From an uncultured Planctomycetaceae bacterium (lineage in GTDB: Bacteria > Planctomycetota > Planctomycetia > Pirellulales > Pirellulaceae): a stretch of 44,673 nt of DNA. The notes beneath the pieces were generated by a model, which was not told the origin of the DNA, ran no database searches, and worked only from the letters and a program-made list of their open reading frames with translations. Positions 1 to 7,334 of the stretch are shown here, one piece after another (the stretch's first letter is position 1; each line of letters starts with the position of its first letter). The stretch covers positions 1 through 44,673 of the forward strand of contig CALMEE010000117.1 in the NCBI GenBank assembly GCA_937862885.1, given 5' to 3'. The position numbers were made by a program, and so were the translations under genes.

Positions 1-576
1 ATTCGGAAATTTGTAATTGAAAAGGTGATTAAACCTGTATTGCCGGCCAACCTAATTGATGGCGATATCACGTATCACATCAATCCGACGGGGCGATTTG
101 TCATCGGTGGCCCTCACGGTGACTGTGGATTGACTGGACGAAAGATCATTGTCGATACGTATGGCGGGGGGGGACGGCACGGCGGCGGTGCGTTTAGCGG
201 GAAGGATCCAACGAAAGTTGACCGAAGCGCTGCGTACATGGCACGTTACATTGCAAAAAATATCGTCGCCAGTGGACTGGCCGACCGGTGCGAAGTGCAA
301 CTCGCGTATGCAATCGGTGTTTCTGAACCAGTCAGCATTCACGTCGATACCTTTGAAACCGGGAAAGTCGATGATCAGCGATTATGCGAATTGATCAAAG
401 AGCATTTCCCGCTCAACCCCAGTGGCATCATCAATCATTTGAAATTGCGTCGGCCGATTTACCGTAAGACAGCTGCAGGGGGACATTTTGGTCGAAATGA
501 ACCCGAGTTTACGTGGGAAAAAACGGATGTCGCGAGCAAGTTAGCTCAGTACGCTGGTGCCGAGGCGACAGTCTGA
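1..576 (+). CDS. metK: S-adenosylmethionine synthase, C-terminal part
   Basis: Methionine adenosyltransferase makes S-adenosylmethionine from methionine and ATP in the cytoplasm. The frame is open from base 1, so the gene is cut by the window edge. The remaining 191 codons cover the central and C-terminal thirds of a protein usually about 390 residues long. Visible family signatures are [10 protein letters not shown], the glycine-rich stretch near 160-200 ([20 protein letters not shown]), [16 protein letters not shown] and [11 protein letters not shown]. The GTG at 25 is internal, not a start. The SAM product is relevant to two methyltransferases in the window (RlmN and the RlmM-like protein), but nothing links them in an operon. 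Identification is secure. Confidence 0.97.
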   Translation: MRKFVIEKVIKPVLPANLIDGDITYHINPTGRFVIGGPHGDCGLTGRKIIVDTYGGGGRHGGGAFSGKDPTKVDRSAAYMARYIAKNIVASGLADRCEVQLAYAIGVSEPVSIHVDTFETGKVDDQRLCELIKEHFPLNPSGIINHLKLRRPIYRKTAAGGHFGRNEPEFTWEKTDVASKLAQYAGAEATV

Positions 577-989
577 CGCCAATGAAAAATTGCGAAATTG
601 CAGGTGCCAGATGCGATAACGTCATCAAGTGCCGCTGGCGTTGCATGATCTAAAGAACATGTTGAGTTGATCCTTCGATCGCTTCGATTCTTGGGTCACG
701 ATCAAAGTGATGGAATCGGAGGTCGACTTCGTGTCGGTTCGAAGCTGATTGCAAGACAATTCCTCATGGTTTATCAGCCAAAAGCAAAAGTGCATGGGAG
801 TTGCGGATTCTTCTGGCATTGAAATTCTCCAAATCGGTTGACTTGGATTTTTGATTTTGACCGGATTGATCGGTGAAATCCACATCCAATTTCGGAATCT
901 CATGGGTATTGCCGGTCTAGGCTTAGTTGGGAATGCTGTTTTGACGATCAAGAATGAAGTCCTGGGACCCATTCTTGTGAGGCGAATCC
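577..989. other. Intergenic region after metK, no gene seen
   Basis: This 413-base stretch has no reading frame with protein-like composition on either strand. The longest frames (for example 625-972 on the minus strand) look like chance. No clear terminator follows metK. ACGCCA just after the metK stop could pair with TGGCGT near 635, but the loop is too long to count as a terminator. Confidence 0.5.
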
Positions 990-1328
990 ATGAACCGCAT
1001 TTACGTCATGACCTTCGGTTTGTTCTTGATCTTGTTGAGTCTGCAGAATTTCATCATCAAAGCCTATATATTGACACCGGACGCGTCACGATTTGTGGCG
1101 GAGCGATTTGAAGCTCCCGACGTTTCAACTGGCGGGGCTTACAATAATGCGTCCCCGTTTTACCAGGCAAGCTATCGGCAACCCACCTTTTTCCAAACTT
1201 CAGCCATGGGCGCGTCGACTAACTATCAGCAACGGAGTATAGCGCCTCCAGGCTGGTTGAGTTGGCCTCTATTCTTTTTCGGCACTGTTGTGTTCTTGCA
1301 CGGTTTGGCTTTGCCTGAACGACCCTAA
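990..1328 (+). CDS. Small two-TM membrane protein, unknown function
   Basis: This 112-residue protein is not recognised. It has two hydrophobic segments, about residues 5-27 (near GLFLILLSLQNFIIKAYIL) and residues 88-108 (GWLSWPLFFFGTVVFLHGLA). Between them lies a polar Ser/Gln/Tyr-rich linker of about 60 residues, probably outside the cytoplasm. The ATG at 990 is chosen because a GAGG sits 7 bases upstream; the overlapping frame at 851-1111 has no such support. It stands alone between metK and the STAS gene on the same strand. The hydrophobic pattern and ribosome binding site favour a real gene, but no function can be assigned. Confidence 0.6.
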   Translation: MNRIYVMTFGLFLILLSLQNFIIKAYILTPDASRFVAERFEAPDVSTGGAYNNASPFYQASYRQPTFFQTSAMGASTNYQQRSIAPPGWLSWPLFFFGTVVFLHGLALPERP

Positions 1329-1383
1329 TGTTCGGGAAAACTGTGCATTCATTCGCGCGGTACCTGCTTTTCACCAGGGACAT

Positions 1384-1413
1384 TTGACAGTTTTGCACTT
1401 GTCCGATTATCAT
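1384..1413 (+). promoter_or_regulatory. Sigma-70-like promoter for the STAS/anti-sigma pair
   Basis: A perfect TTGACA (1384-1389) is followed after 18 bases by TATCAT (1408-1413), which matches TATAAT at five of six positions. Transcription would start near 1420, about 55 bases before the STAS start at 1475. Predicted from sequence only. Confidence 0.45.
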
Positions 1414-1474
1414 TGTCAGTGCGAGTTAGTAAAACATTGGCTCGGCTACAATGTAATGGTGAAGGGTAGATGCA

Positions 1475-1837
1475 ATGTCAGAGTTTGAATGCATCGATGT
1501 TCGCGATGCAAGCGAAGTGTCGATTGTCCGCCTAGTTGACGAAAAGGTGATGGATCCCCAGCGTGTACAGAAACTGGGCGAGGAACTCTTGACCCTGCCC
1601 AAGATCAAACCTGGCCGCATTCTAATTAATATGTCGAACGTGAAGTTTTTGTCTTCGGCGGCCATCAATAAGTTGCTGATCTTGGAAAAACGATTGTCGA
1701 AGCAAGGTGGGCGGATAAAATTCAGTAATCTGCGCCCCGAAGTCCAAGAGGTATTTAATATCACTAACTTAAATTCAGTGTTCGATATTTGTGAAGCTGA
1801 AGAAGACGCGATCGAGGAGTTGCGCTCGAATACCTGA
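1475..1837 (+). CDS. STAS-domain anti-sigma factor antagonist (RsbV/SpoIIAA-like)
   Basis: This 120-residue single STAS domain has the usual length of SpoIIAA/RsbV-type antagonists. In partner-switching, the dephosphorylated antagonist binds the anti-sigma kinase and frees the sigma factor. The conserved loop is visible as NVKFLSSAAINKLL at residues 55-68; Ser61 is the likely phosphorylation site, by position against SpoIIAA Ser58. The acidic residue often found just before the serines is absent. Its TGA stop overlaps the ATG of the next gene by one base (TGATG at 1835-1839), which implies translational coupling with its kinase. No sigma factor or PP2C phosphatase is nearby. The target pathway is unknown, and control of something other than a sigma factor is possible. 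Confidence 0.9.
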   Translation: MSEFECIDVRDASEVSIVRLVDEKVMDPQRVQKLGEELLTLPKIKPGRILINMSNVKFLSSAAINKLLILEKRLSKQGGRIKFSNLRPEVQEVFNITNLNSVFDICEAEEDAIEELRSNT

Positions 1838-2316
1838 TGCCAAACCGGGATCTCACTTTGCCTCATTTGCCAATGAACGATCGGATCGCTCGCGAACTAG
1901 ACCATCAATGGTCGAAAGTTTGGGATCTCGCCATTCCCAGCGATCCTTTTATTGGCACCGAGTTCATCAAGAACGTTCTTGATGAACTGGAGTTATTGAA
2001 TTGGCCCGACCGTGATCGTTTTGCAATACACATGTCGCTGGAAGAGGCGATCATGAATGCCATCAAACATGGGAACTGCCAACAAACAGACAAGCAAGTC
2101 TTGATTGATGCTCGTATATCCGCCGCGAAGTTCTATATTCGCGTTACGGACGAAGGGCCTGGATTCAACCCGCATGATGTGCCAGACCCAACGCTCGAAG
2201 AAAATTTAACCAAAACTTCTGGCCGTGGACTGAAGTTGATGCGGATTTATATGAATTTCGTCGTTTACAATTCGGTTGGGAATCAGGTTGAGTTGCTAAA
2301 AATCCGGCAGGATTAA
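1837..2316 (+). CDS. Anti-sigma regulatory factor, HATPase_c kinase (RsbW-like)
   Basis: This 159-residue GHKL-fold serine kinase is of the RsbW/SpoIIAB type. It would phosphorylate the upstream STAS protein and bind a sigma factor or another target. The N box is EEAIMNAIKHGN (residues 69-80), the G1 box is DEGPGF (105-110) and the G2 box is SGRGLKLM (128-135), so the ATP site looks intact. The start overlaps the STAS stop by one base. A second ATG 12 codons later (MNDRIAREL) could be the true start, since the first dozen residues are not family-like. It ends 170 bases before the convergent RimK-like gene, with no obvious terminator between. The function class is well supported; the regulated pathway is unknown. 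Confidence 0.9.
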   Translation: MPNRDLTLPHLPMNDRIARELDHQWSKVWDLAIPSDPFIGTEFIKNVLDELELLNWPDRDRFAIHMSLEEAIMNAIKHGNCQQTDKQVLIDARISAAKFYIRVTDEGPGFNPHDVPDPTLEENLTKTSGRGLKLMRIYMNFVVYNSVGNQVELLKIRQD

Positions 2317-2486
2317 AAACTACCCGCATTGGTGGTTTACTTTTCGACGAGCGTTTCCAACAAATCGATGCAAGGCAGGGCCAAAGGTTGGAACTGTCGT
2401 GCGTCGACGCAAACATTGAGGAGCAGTTTCGTCAGCCTTTGCTGGTGGTGGATCACGACTGCTGAAAAAGGAAAGCGAAGTTGCCT

Positions 2487-3698
2487 TCAATGCTCCGACG
2501 GTTCGACTTTTCTTTCCGATTGCGGTTGAAGTTTCTTCAACTTTGGGCGTCGAATTTTTCTGGTCTTCTCCGGAATAAGATGCTTTAGTGTCTCCAGTTT
2601 TCCGAAACACAACAGCCGGTCACCAGGTTCCAGCACACGTTTTAGCCGCGGATTTGGCACGACGGTTGTCCCCCGATAAAGCGTGAGGACGTTGATATCC
2701 TTGTCGGAAAGGCCAGACTCGTCGATGGTCTTGCCAATCAACTCTGAGCCATCCGGGATGAAGATTTCTGCAATGCCGTAGCCTGAACTCACAGCCAGTC
2801 TTTGACGGATATCGATTTCCGGAAAGTTAATCTGGGCAGCAATGTAATCGATGATCGCACCCGCAATATCAAGTTTCGTGCAAGTTTCAATTCCTTCCAA
2901 ACCTGGAGATGAATTGACCTCCATTACCAGCGGTCCTTGATTGCTCTCCAACATGTCGACACCAGCAATCTTCAGCCCCATGATTTGCGCGCAGCGCACG
3001 GCAGTTTCGCAGTATTCATGATCCAACATCACAAACTCCGTGCGACCACCCCGATGCACGTTGCTGCGAAACTCTTGGCCTTGGGCCACGCGCCTCATCG
3101 CGGCAACCACTCGGTCGCCGATCACAAATGCTCGGATATCGCGACCACGGCTCTCGGCTATGAATTCTTGAACAAGGACGTTTTGGCGAGTGCTGTGCAG
3201 GGTTTCGATGATGGCCTCGGCCACCTTGACGGTTTCAGCCAGAATCACGCCAATCCCCTGCGTGCCTTCGAGCAGCTTGATTACGACCGGAGCTCCGCCG
3301 ATGCGATCAATTGCCGGCAATACATCTTGCTTGTCGCGAACAAACGTCGTGCGGGGAATGCCAATTTTGTGACGGCTCAGTACCTGCATACAACGCAACT
3401 TGTCACGTGAGTTGAGAATGCCTGCTGACGAATTGGCGCTAAACACGTCCATTTGCTCGAATTGTCTTACGACAGCAGTTCCAAAATACGTGATCGATGC
3501 ACCGATCCGGGGGAGAATCGCGTCGTAATCCGGGAGCAATTTAGAGCGATAGTAGAGGTTGGGTTCGGCCTGTTTTAAGTCGATCGAAAACTTCAACGTA
3601 TCAAGGACGCGCACGCTATGTTTTCGTTGGCGGGCAGCCTCAACAATACGGCGGGTACTATAACAGTTGCGGCTGCATGATAGCACGGCAAGATTCAT
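2487..3698 (-). CDS. RimK-type ATP-grasp ligase fused to a TrkA-C (RCK_C) domain
   Basis: RimK enzymes add glutamates to protein C-termini (ribosomal protein S6 in E. coli) or make related peptide bonds using ATP. The start is set at the ATG at 3698 (MNLAVLSCSR), because RimK proteins begin there; a TTG seven codons upstream is the alternative. Residues 1-290 are the RimK N-domain plus ATP-grasp fold: Lys141 and the loop EGTQGIGV (144-151) bind ATP, and Asp248, Glu260 and Asn262 (MEVNSSPG) are Mg ligands. Residues 306-375 (GYGIAEIFIPDGSELIGKTI onward) match a TrkA-C domain, a ligand-sensing module better known from potassium transporters. A Lys/Arg-rich tail (377-397) follows. Total length is 403 against about 300 for RimK alone. 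The RimB-like gene lies 52 bases upstream. Confidence 0.88.
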   Translation of the reverse strand: MNLAVLSCSRNCYSTRRIVEAARQRKHSVRVLDTLKFSIDLKQAEPNLYYRSKLLPDYDAILPRIGASITYFGTAVVRQFEQMDVFSANSSAGILNSRDKLRCMQVLSRHKIGIPRTTFVRDKQDVLPAIDRIGGAPVVIKLLEGTQGIGVILAETVKVAEAIIETLHSTRQNVLVQEFIAESRGRDIRAFVIGDRVVAAMRRVAQGQEFRSNVHRGGRTEFVMLDHEYCETAVRCAQIMGLKIAGVDMLESNQGPLVMEVNSSPGLEGIETCTKLDIAGAIIDYIAAQINFPEIDIRQRLAVSSGYGIAEIFIPDGSELIGKTIDESGLSDKDINVLTLYRGTTVVPNPRLKRVLEPGDRLLCFGKLETLKHLIPEKTRKIRRPKLKKLQPQSERKVEPSEH

Positions 3699-3750
3699 CG
3701 TAGTTTTGGTTTCTAGCAAAAAGGGTTATCTGAATGTTTACATGTCAAGG

Positions 3751-4197
3751 TCAGTGTTTCTTCTTCTTTGAAAGCCGACCGCCCACGTAACTAAGATTTG
3801 GATCGATTAAGAAGCGTCCGCGCAATGCCTCTCGACCAATCAGCATGCGAAATCCCATTTGCTCGCGACCCACCAAAGTAATTTCCAAATTCCACGCCTG
3901 ATTCAAAAAATGAATTTGCGTGTCAATTACCGGGCGATTCGACTCATGGCCACTTGAACTCTTGACAATTCGATGCTCAACAACACGTGCAACTGACTCG
4001 GCAAACACGTTATCGTTATTTTGCAAGTAATGTACCTTAAAGCGGACGAACTCTTCTCCGCGATCGAAATAGGTTTCGATATCATACGCGTGTAACGTCG
4101 ACGTTCGCGCGCCCGAATCAACTTTGGCCTTGATTCGCGCGATCCCTAAACTGGGAAGCGATACCCATTCTCGCCATCCAACTATTTCAAGGCCCAT
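3751..4197 (-). CDS. RimB-like retropepsin-fold protease (ATP-dependent zinc protease family)
   Basis: This protein of about 148 residues belongs to the family annotated as ATP-dependent zinc protease or RimB, which has a retropepsin-like fold. Family members occur beside RimK ligases and are thought to trim or process the glutamylated substrate. The aspartic-protease-like signature is AKVDSGARTSTLHA near residues 24-37, containing DSGA. LIGREALRGRFLIDP in the C-terminal part is also typical. The start MGLEIVGWREW at 4197 fits the family; a frame start at 4221 would add eight unlikely residues. It lies just upstream of the RimK fusion on the same strand and is probably co-transcribed. The C-terminus ends in a lysine run. 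Family assignment is firm; substrate unknown. Confidence 0.85.
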   Translation of the reverse strand: MGLEIVGWREWVSLPSLGIARIKAKVDSGARTSTLHAYDIETYFDRGEEFVRFKVHYLQNNDNVFAESVARVVEHRIVKSSSGHESNRPVIDTQIHFLNQAWNLEITLVGREQMGFRMLIGREALRGRFLIDPNLSYVGGRLSKKKKH

Positions 4198-4351
4198 GTT
4201 GAGGTCCCAAAACCAACTCAAATTCGTTTTGCCACCCGTTTCGTCGCCACAATCATAACGACCCGATGATCAACCGTCTATTGCCGGTTAACATTTTCGA
4301 CATGGGTCTGAAAAAAGAACGGGTGATTCGGCACGCGGCGCGATACGGCCT

Positions 4352-5434
4352 CTATTGGGCAGGGCTCACTGGATATGGAGGATTGATCGTGACGATGTTA
4401 GTGTTCGAATTGGCACGGCGAAGCTGCCCGCATGCTGCATTGATTTGGTCCCCCTTGCGCTTGCGAAACTTGATGCGAACGCGATACTTTTTCTCTAGCA
4501 CGGACTGGAAATTCTGAATCGCACGGTTTGACGGTGTTTTGTAAGGAAGGTCGGCTACAGGATTGTATGGAATTACATTCAACAGTATATTCCGTTTGGC
4601 AATCAGCTTTCCCAACTCTTCGGCATGTTCTGTCTGGTCATTGATGCCCGCTAACAAGACGTACTCGAACGTCAGCCTGCGACCCGAAGCCTCGAAATAA
4701 TCGTCGGCCGCGGCCAAGATTGCTTCAATGCCGATTTTTCGATTGACGGGCACAATTTCATTTCTTAGGATGTCGTTCGGAGCATGCAATGAGACTGCCA
4801 AATGGTACCGACAATCCTTTTCCGCCAATTTTTTTATGGCCGCCGGCAGTCCGACAGTTGAAATCGTGATGCGACGTGGGCTGATGCCTAACCCATCGGG
4901 GTGCGATGCCCAAAACAGCGCTTTGAGGACATTCTCCAAATTCGCCAACGGTTCTCCCATGCCCATCATCACAATGTGTGTCAAACGCTCTTCTGTGGGT
5001 AGGAGTTGCGAAAGCCGCAACATCTGCTCCAAAATTTCGCCCGATGTAAGGTTCCGTTCGACACCATCTAAACCGCTTGCGCAGAACACACATCCCATCG
5101 CACAACCAACTTGGCTACTGACACAGATTGTGCGACGAATGCCTTCGCGCAGCAGAACCGATTCGATCCCGTTGCCATCGCTCAAGCGGGTCAAGAGTTT
5201 CTCGGTATGATCTGAGCTCGTCTGATGCGCGGCCGTGGTACCCGAAAAAATGTGGAACTCGTTATCGAGTTCGTCGCGCAACTTCAGTGGGAGCGTCGTC
5301 ATTTTGTGAAAGCTATCGACGCGGGATTGAAACAACCAATGTCTGATTTGGCCAGCGCGAAATTGAGGGTAACCTCGTTCGGTTAGCCAGTTTGGAAGAT
5401 CGTCGAGTTGATCTAATAAATGTTGCGTTGGCAA
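4352..5434 (-). CDS. rlmN: 23S rRNA (adenine(2503)-C2)-methyltransferase RlmN
   Basis: This radical-SAM enzyme methylates A2503 of 23S rRNA, and A37 of some tRNAs, at C2. The 360-residue length is normal. The 4Fe-4S motif CxxxCxxC is seen as CAMGCVFC (Cys111, Cys115, Cys118). GMGEPLANLENV follows as the glycine-rich SAM region, and the methyl-accepting cysteine is Cys335 in NAACGQL. The start is TTG at 5434, supported by AGGA about 7 bases upstream and by the absence of an in-frame ATG before the conserved region. The C-terminal tail after Cys335 is slightly long (25 residues). It precedes the rimB/rimK-like genes on the same strand with a gap of about 150 bases, so one translation-related operon is possible. 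Confidence 0.95.
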   Translation of the reverse strand: MPTQHLLDQLDDLPNWLTERGYPQFRAGQIRHWLFQSRVDSFHKMTTLPLKLRDELDNEFHIFSGTTAAHQTSSDHTEKLLTRLSDGNGIESVLLREGIRRTICVSSQVGCAMGCVFCASGLDGVERNLTSGEILEQMLRLSQLLPTEERLTHIVMMGMGEPLANLENVLKALFWASHPDGLGISPRRITISTVGLPAAIKKLAEKDCRYHLAVSLHAPNDILRNEIVPVNRKIGIEAILAAADDYFEASGRRLTFEYVLLAGINDQTEHAEELGKLIAKRNILLNVIPYNPVADLPYKTPSNRAIQNFQSVLEKKYRVRIKFRKRKGDQINAACGQLRRANSNTNIVTINPPYPVSPAQ

Positions 5435-5746
5435 TGATAATCCTACCTGGGAATACGATCGATGTCGTGGAGCAAGCGCGAGAACGGTTGGTCGCTTCAG
5501 TCGTGACTATTCTAGACGAACGACCTCCGGGAATCGAGTAGATTTTGCATTCTTTCACGACGATTGCGGGGATTAAATGTCCGATGGTGCAAGTTACAAG
5601 TGGCAACGAGTCTTGGCAAGTGCTTTCAAGTCATGCTCACACGTCCGTTGAAAAGCCGGTCAATTTTTTCTGATGTGCTTGCCCGCAATACAATTCGCCA
5701 GTATCGTAAACGGACAGAACTTGGATTTCACTTATTGGACGCGGAA
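5435..5746. other. Divergent intergenic region between rlmN and the thiolase gene
   Basis: About 310 bases separate the rlmN start from the preferred thiolase start at 5747. The thiolase frame stays open upstream to 5564, but those 61 codons do not resemble a thiolase N-terminus, so I treat them as leader. Promoters for both directions must lie here; none stands out. Confidence 0.4.
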
Positions 5747-6889
5747 TTGACTTTGAAACAAGCTTTTTTTGTCGCTGGATTGCGGACTCCATTCGGACGG
5801 GCCGGTAAGGGTGCCTTTCGTGATTATCGCCCTGATGACTTGATGGTCGAACTTTTGAGCGGCCACCGACTACGCTTTCCACAGATTTGGAAAAACGCCT
5901 TCAATGATTTTGTCTTGGGATGTGCATATCCGGAAGGCGAACAAGGGTACAACGTGGCGCGGATGATCGCATTAGGCGCTGATCTTTCGCTACCAGGAAC
6001 GACAATTAACCGACTGTGTGCGAGTTCGATCGAGGCGGTTGCGAATGCTGCAGCACGTGTACGCAGTGATTGGGGGAACTTGTATCTCGTCGGAGGGCTC
6101 GAATCGATGAGTCGAGTTCCTCGGCGCGGTGCTAACTTCTCTGAATCTGATCGCATTAAACAGCTTTGCTCGATGGCCTATACACCCAATGGTGAGACTG
6201 CCGAAAGAGTGGCTCAACAGTACCCTCAGCTTGATCGGTTGGCACAGGAAGACTTCGCTGCACGAAGCCATGAACTTGCTGATGCGGCTTATGCGAATGG
6301 CTCATACGCTGATCAGTTATTCCCGGTCTTCATCGATCGTGATGAGTTCATTCGAGTTCCCGTTGATCGAGATAAAATGGCGAGTTTGCCGCCAGCCTTC
6401 TCAGAATCAGGTGTCGTGACAGCGGCGACCAGTTCTCCGTTGACTGACGGTGCTTGCTGTGGTGTCGTTTGCGATCTCGCCACTGCCCAACAAATGGGCG
6501 TCAAATCGGCTTTGGAAATAATCGACGTAACGGTGTCCCATGTAGCTCCCGAGGTGATGGGACTAGGTCCGGTTCCTTCAACCACGGCCATTTTTGCGCG
6601 CAACAATATTACAGCGAGAGATTTGGCGGCTGTTGAAATCAACGAGGCGTTTGCGATTCAAGTACTCGCCAGTCTTGCAGAACTGCAGATCCCACTGGAC
6701 ATCGTAAACAATTGGGGGGGCGCGATTGCTTTGGGCCATCCATTGGGCGCCAGCGGCCTGAGACTCGTTATGACGTTGCATCATCGGCTGGAACGATCTG
6801 GTCAGGCCGACGCATTAGGATTGGTAACGCTGTGCGTGGGTGGGGGCCAAGGCATGTCGCTGCTGGCACGATTGGTCTCGTTTAATTAA
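5747..6889 (+). CDS. Thiolase family protein (acetyl-CoA acyltransferase)
   Basis: A thiolase that condenses or cleaves acyl-CoA/acetyl-CoA, in beta-oxidation or in the synthetic direction. With the TTG at 5747 it is 380 residues and begins MTLKQAFFVAGLRTPFGRAG, matching the usual thiolase N-terminus (xxAVIVxAxRTPxGR). The frame is open back to 5564, but that extension is not family-like. The catalytic nucleophile is Cys91 (NRLCASS), NEAF supplies the Asn loop, His331 lies in GHPLGASG, and Cys363 in CVGGGQG is the acid/base cysteine. All are intact. No other fatty-acid genes are adjacent, so whether it acts in degradation (FadA) or as an AtoB-type acetyltransferase cannot be told from context. 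Confidence 0.9.
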   Translation: MTLKQAFFVAGLRTPFGRAGKGAFRDYRPDDLMVELLSGHRLRFPQIWKNAFNDFVLGCAYPEGEQGYNVARMIALGADLSLPGTTINRLCASSIEAVANAAARVRSDWGNLYLVGGLESMSRVPRRGANFSESDRIKQLCSMAYTPNGETAERVAQQYPQLDRLAQEDFAARSHELADAAYANGSYADQLFPVFIDRDEFIRVPVDRDKMASLPPAFSESGVVTAATSSPLTDGACCGVVCDLATAQQMGVKSALEIIDVTVSHVAPEVMGLGPVPSTTAIFARNNITARDLAAVEINEAFAIQVLASLAELQIPLDIVNNWGGAIALGHPLGASGLRLVMTLHHRLERSGQADALGLVTLCVGGGQGMSLLARLVSFN

Positions 6890-7334
6890 TGCTTGAATCA
6901 TGGGTTTACTTGCGTGTTGCGGTTTGCTCATTCATCAGCCAGCATGACGTCACGATCTGGTCTCGCAAATTGCTGAACGGGGTTTACAGCAGTCAGAACC
7001 GTTCTGAAAAGCTGGAGCGTTTAGGCGATTCTGGACTTTATTTGAGCGTCTCGATTTCGATGACAGCAAGATGGCAACTGTTCCCCCGTGACACCGTGAA
7101 TTGCGAGTAATCGAACGATCCGCTTGCGATTGTTGTTTCAGTGCACGGGTACGCTAAGACTGGAATCGGCTTGAAATTCAGCCTTTACTCGATTCGCGGC
7201 ACCGTCTTTCAATCGATATGACTGAAATAACTGAACTTGTTTCGCTATCTTGCCGAAACCTATGAAAGAGTGGAACCGCCTCCGTGGCGGAATGCTAGCT
7301 TAGTTGTGAGCGTATTGGGAACGGATTCTCTAAA
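6890..7334. other. Intergenic region, no supported gene
   Basis: 445 bases between the thiolase and the coiled-coil gene. A 73-codon frame starts at 6889, overlapping the thiolase stop as TAATG, but its product has no protein-like pattern. A small hairpin (CCGCC-TCCGT-GGCGG) lies near 7277-7291 without a T-run, so it is not a terminator. The promoter for 7335 is presumably here but not evident. Confidence 0.45.

Noticed and set aside
625..972. 115-codon frame on the minus strand after metK
   Set aside because: Composition (many Pro, Met, Trp, Cys in no pattern) is not protein-like, and no start signal is seen.
4266..4517. 83-codon plus-strand frame overlapping the 3' end of rlmN
   Set aside because: It overlaps the conserved C-terminal region of rlmN, whose catalytic Cys335 lies in the shared DNA; it is a shadow.
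5564..5746. N-terminal extension of the thiolase frame by 61 codons
   Set aside because: Thiolases begin within about 10 residues of the xxRTPxG motif; the extension has no family similarity.
6889..7110. 73-codon frame overlapping the thiolase stop as TAATG
   Set aside because: The start-stop overlap is suggestive, but the product lacks any helix or strand pattern and no ribosome binding site is needed to explain it.
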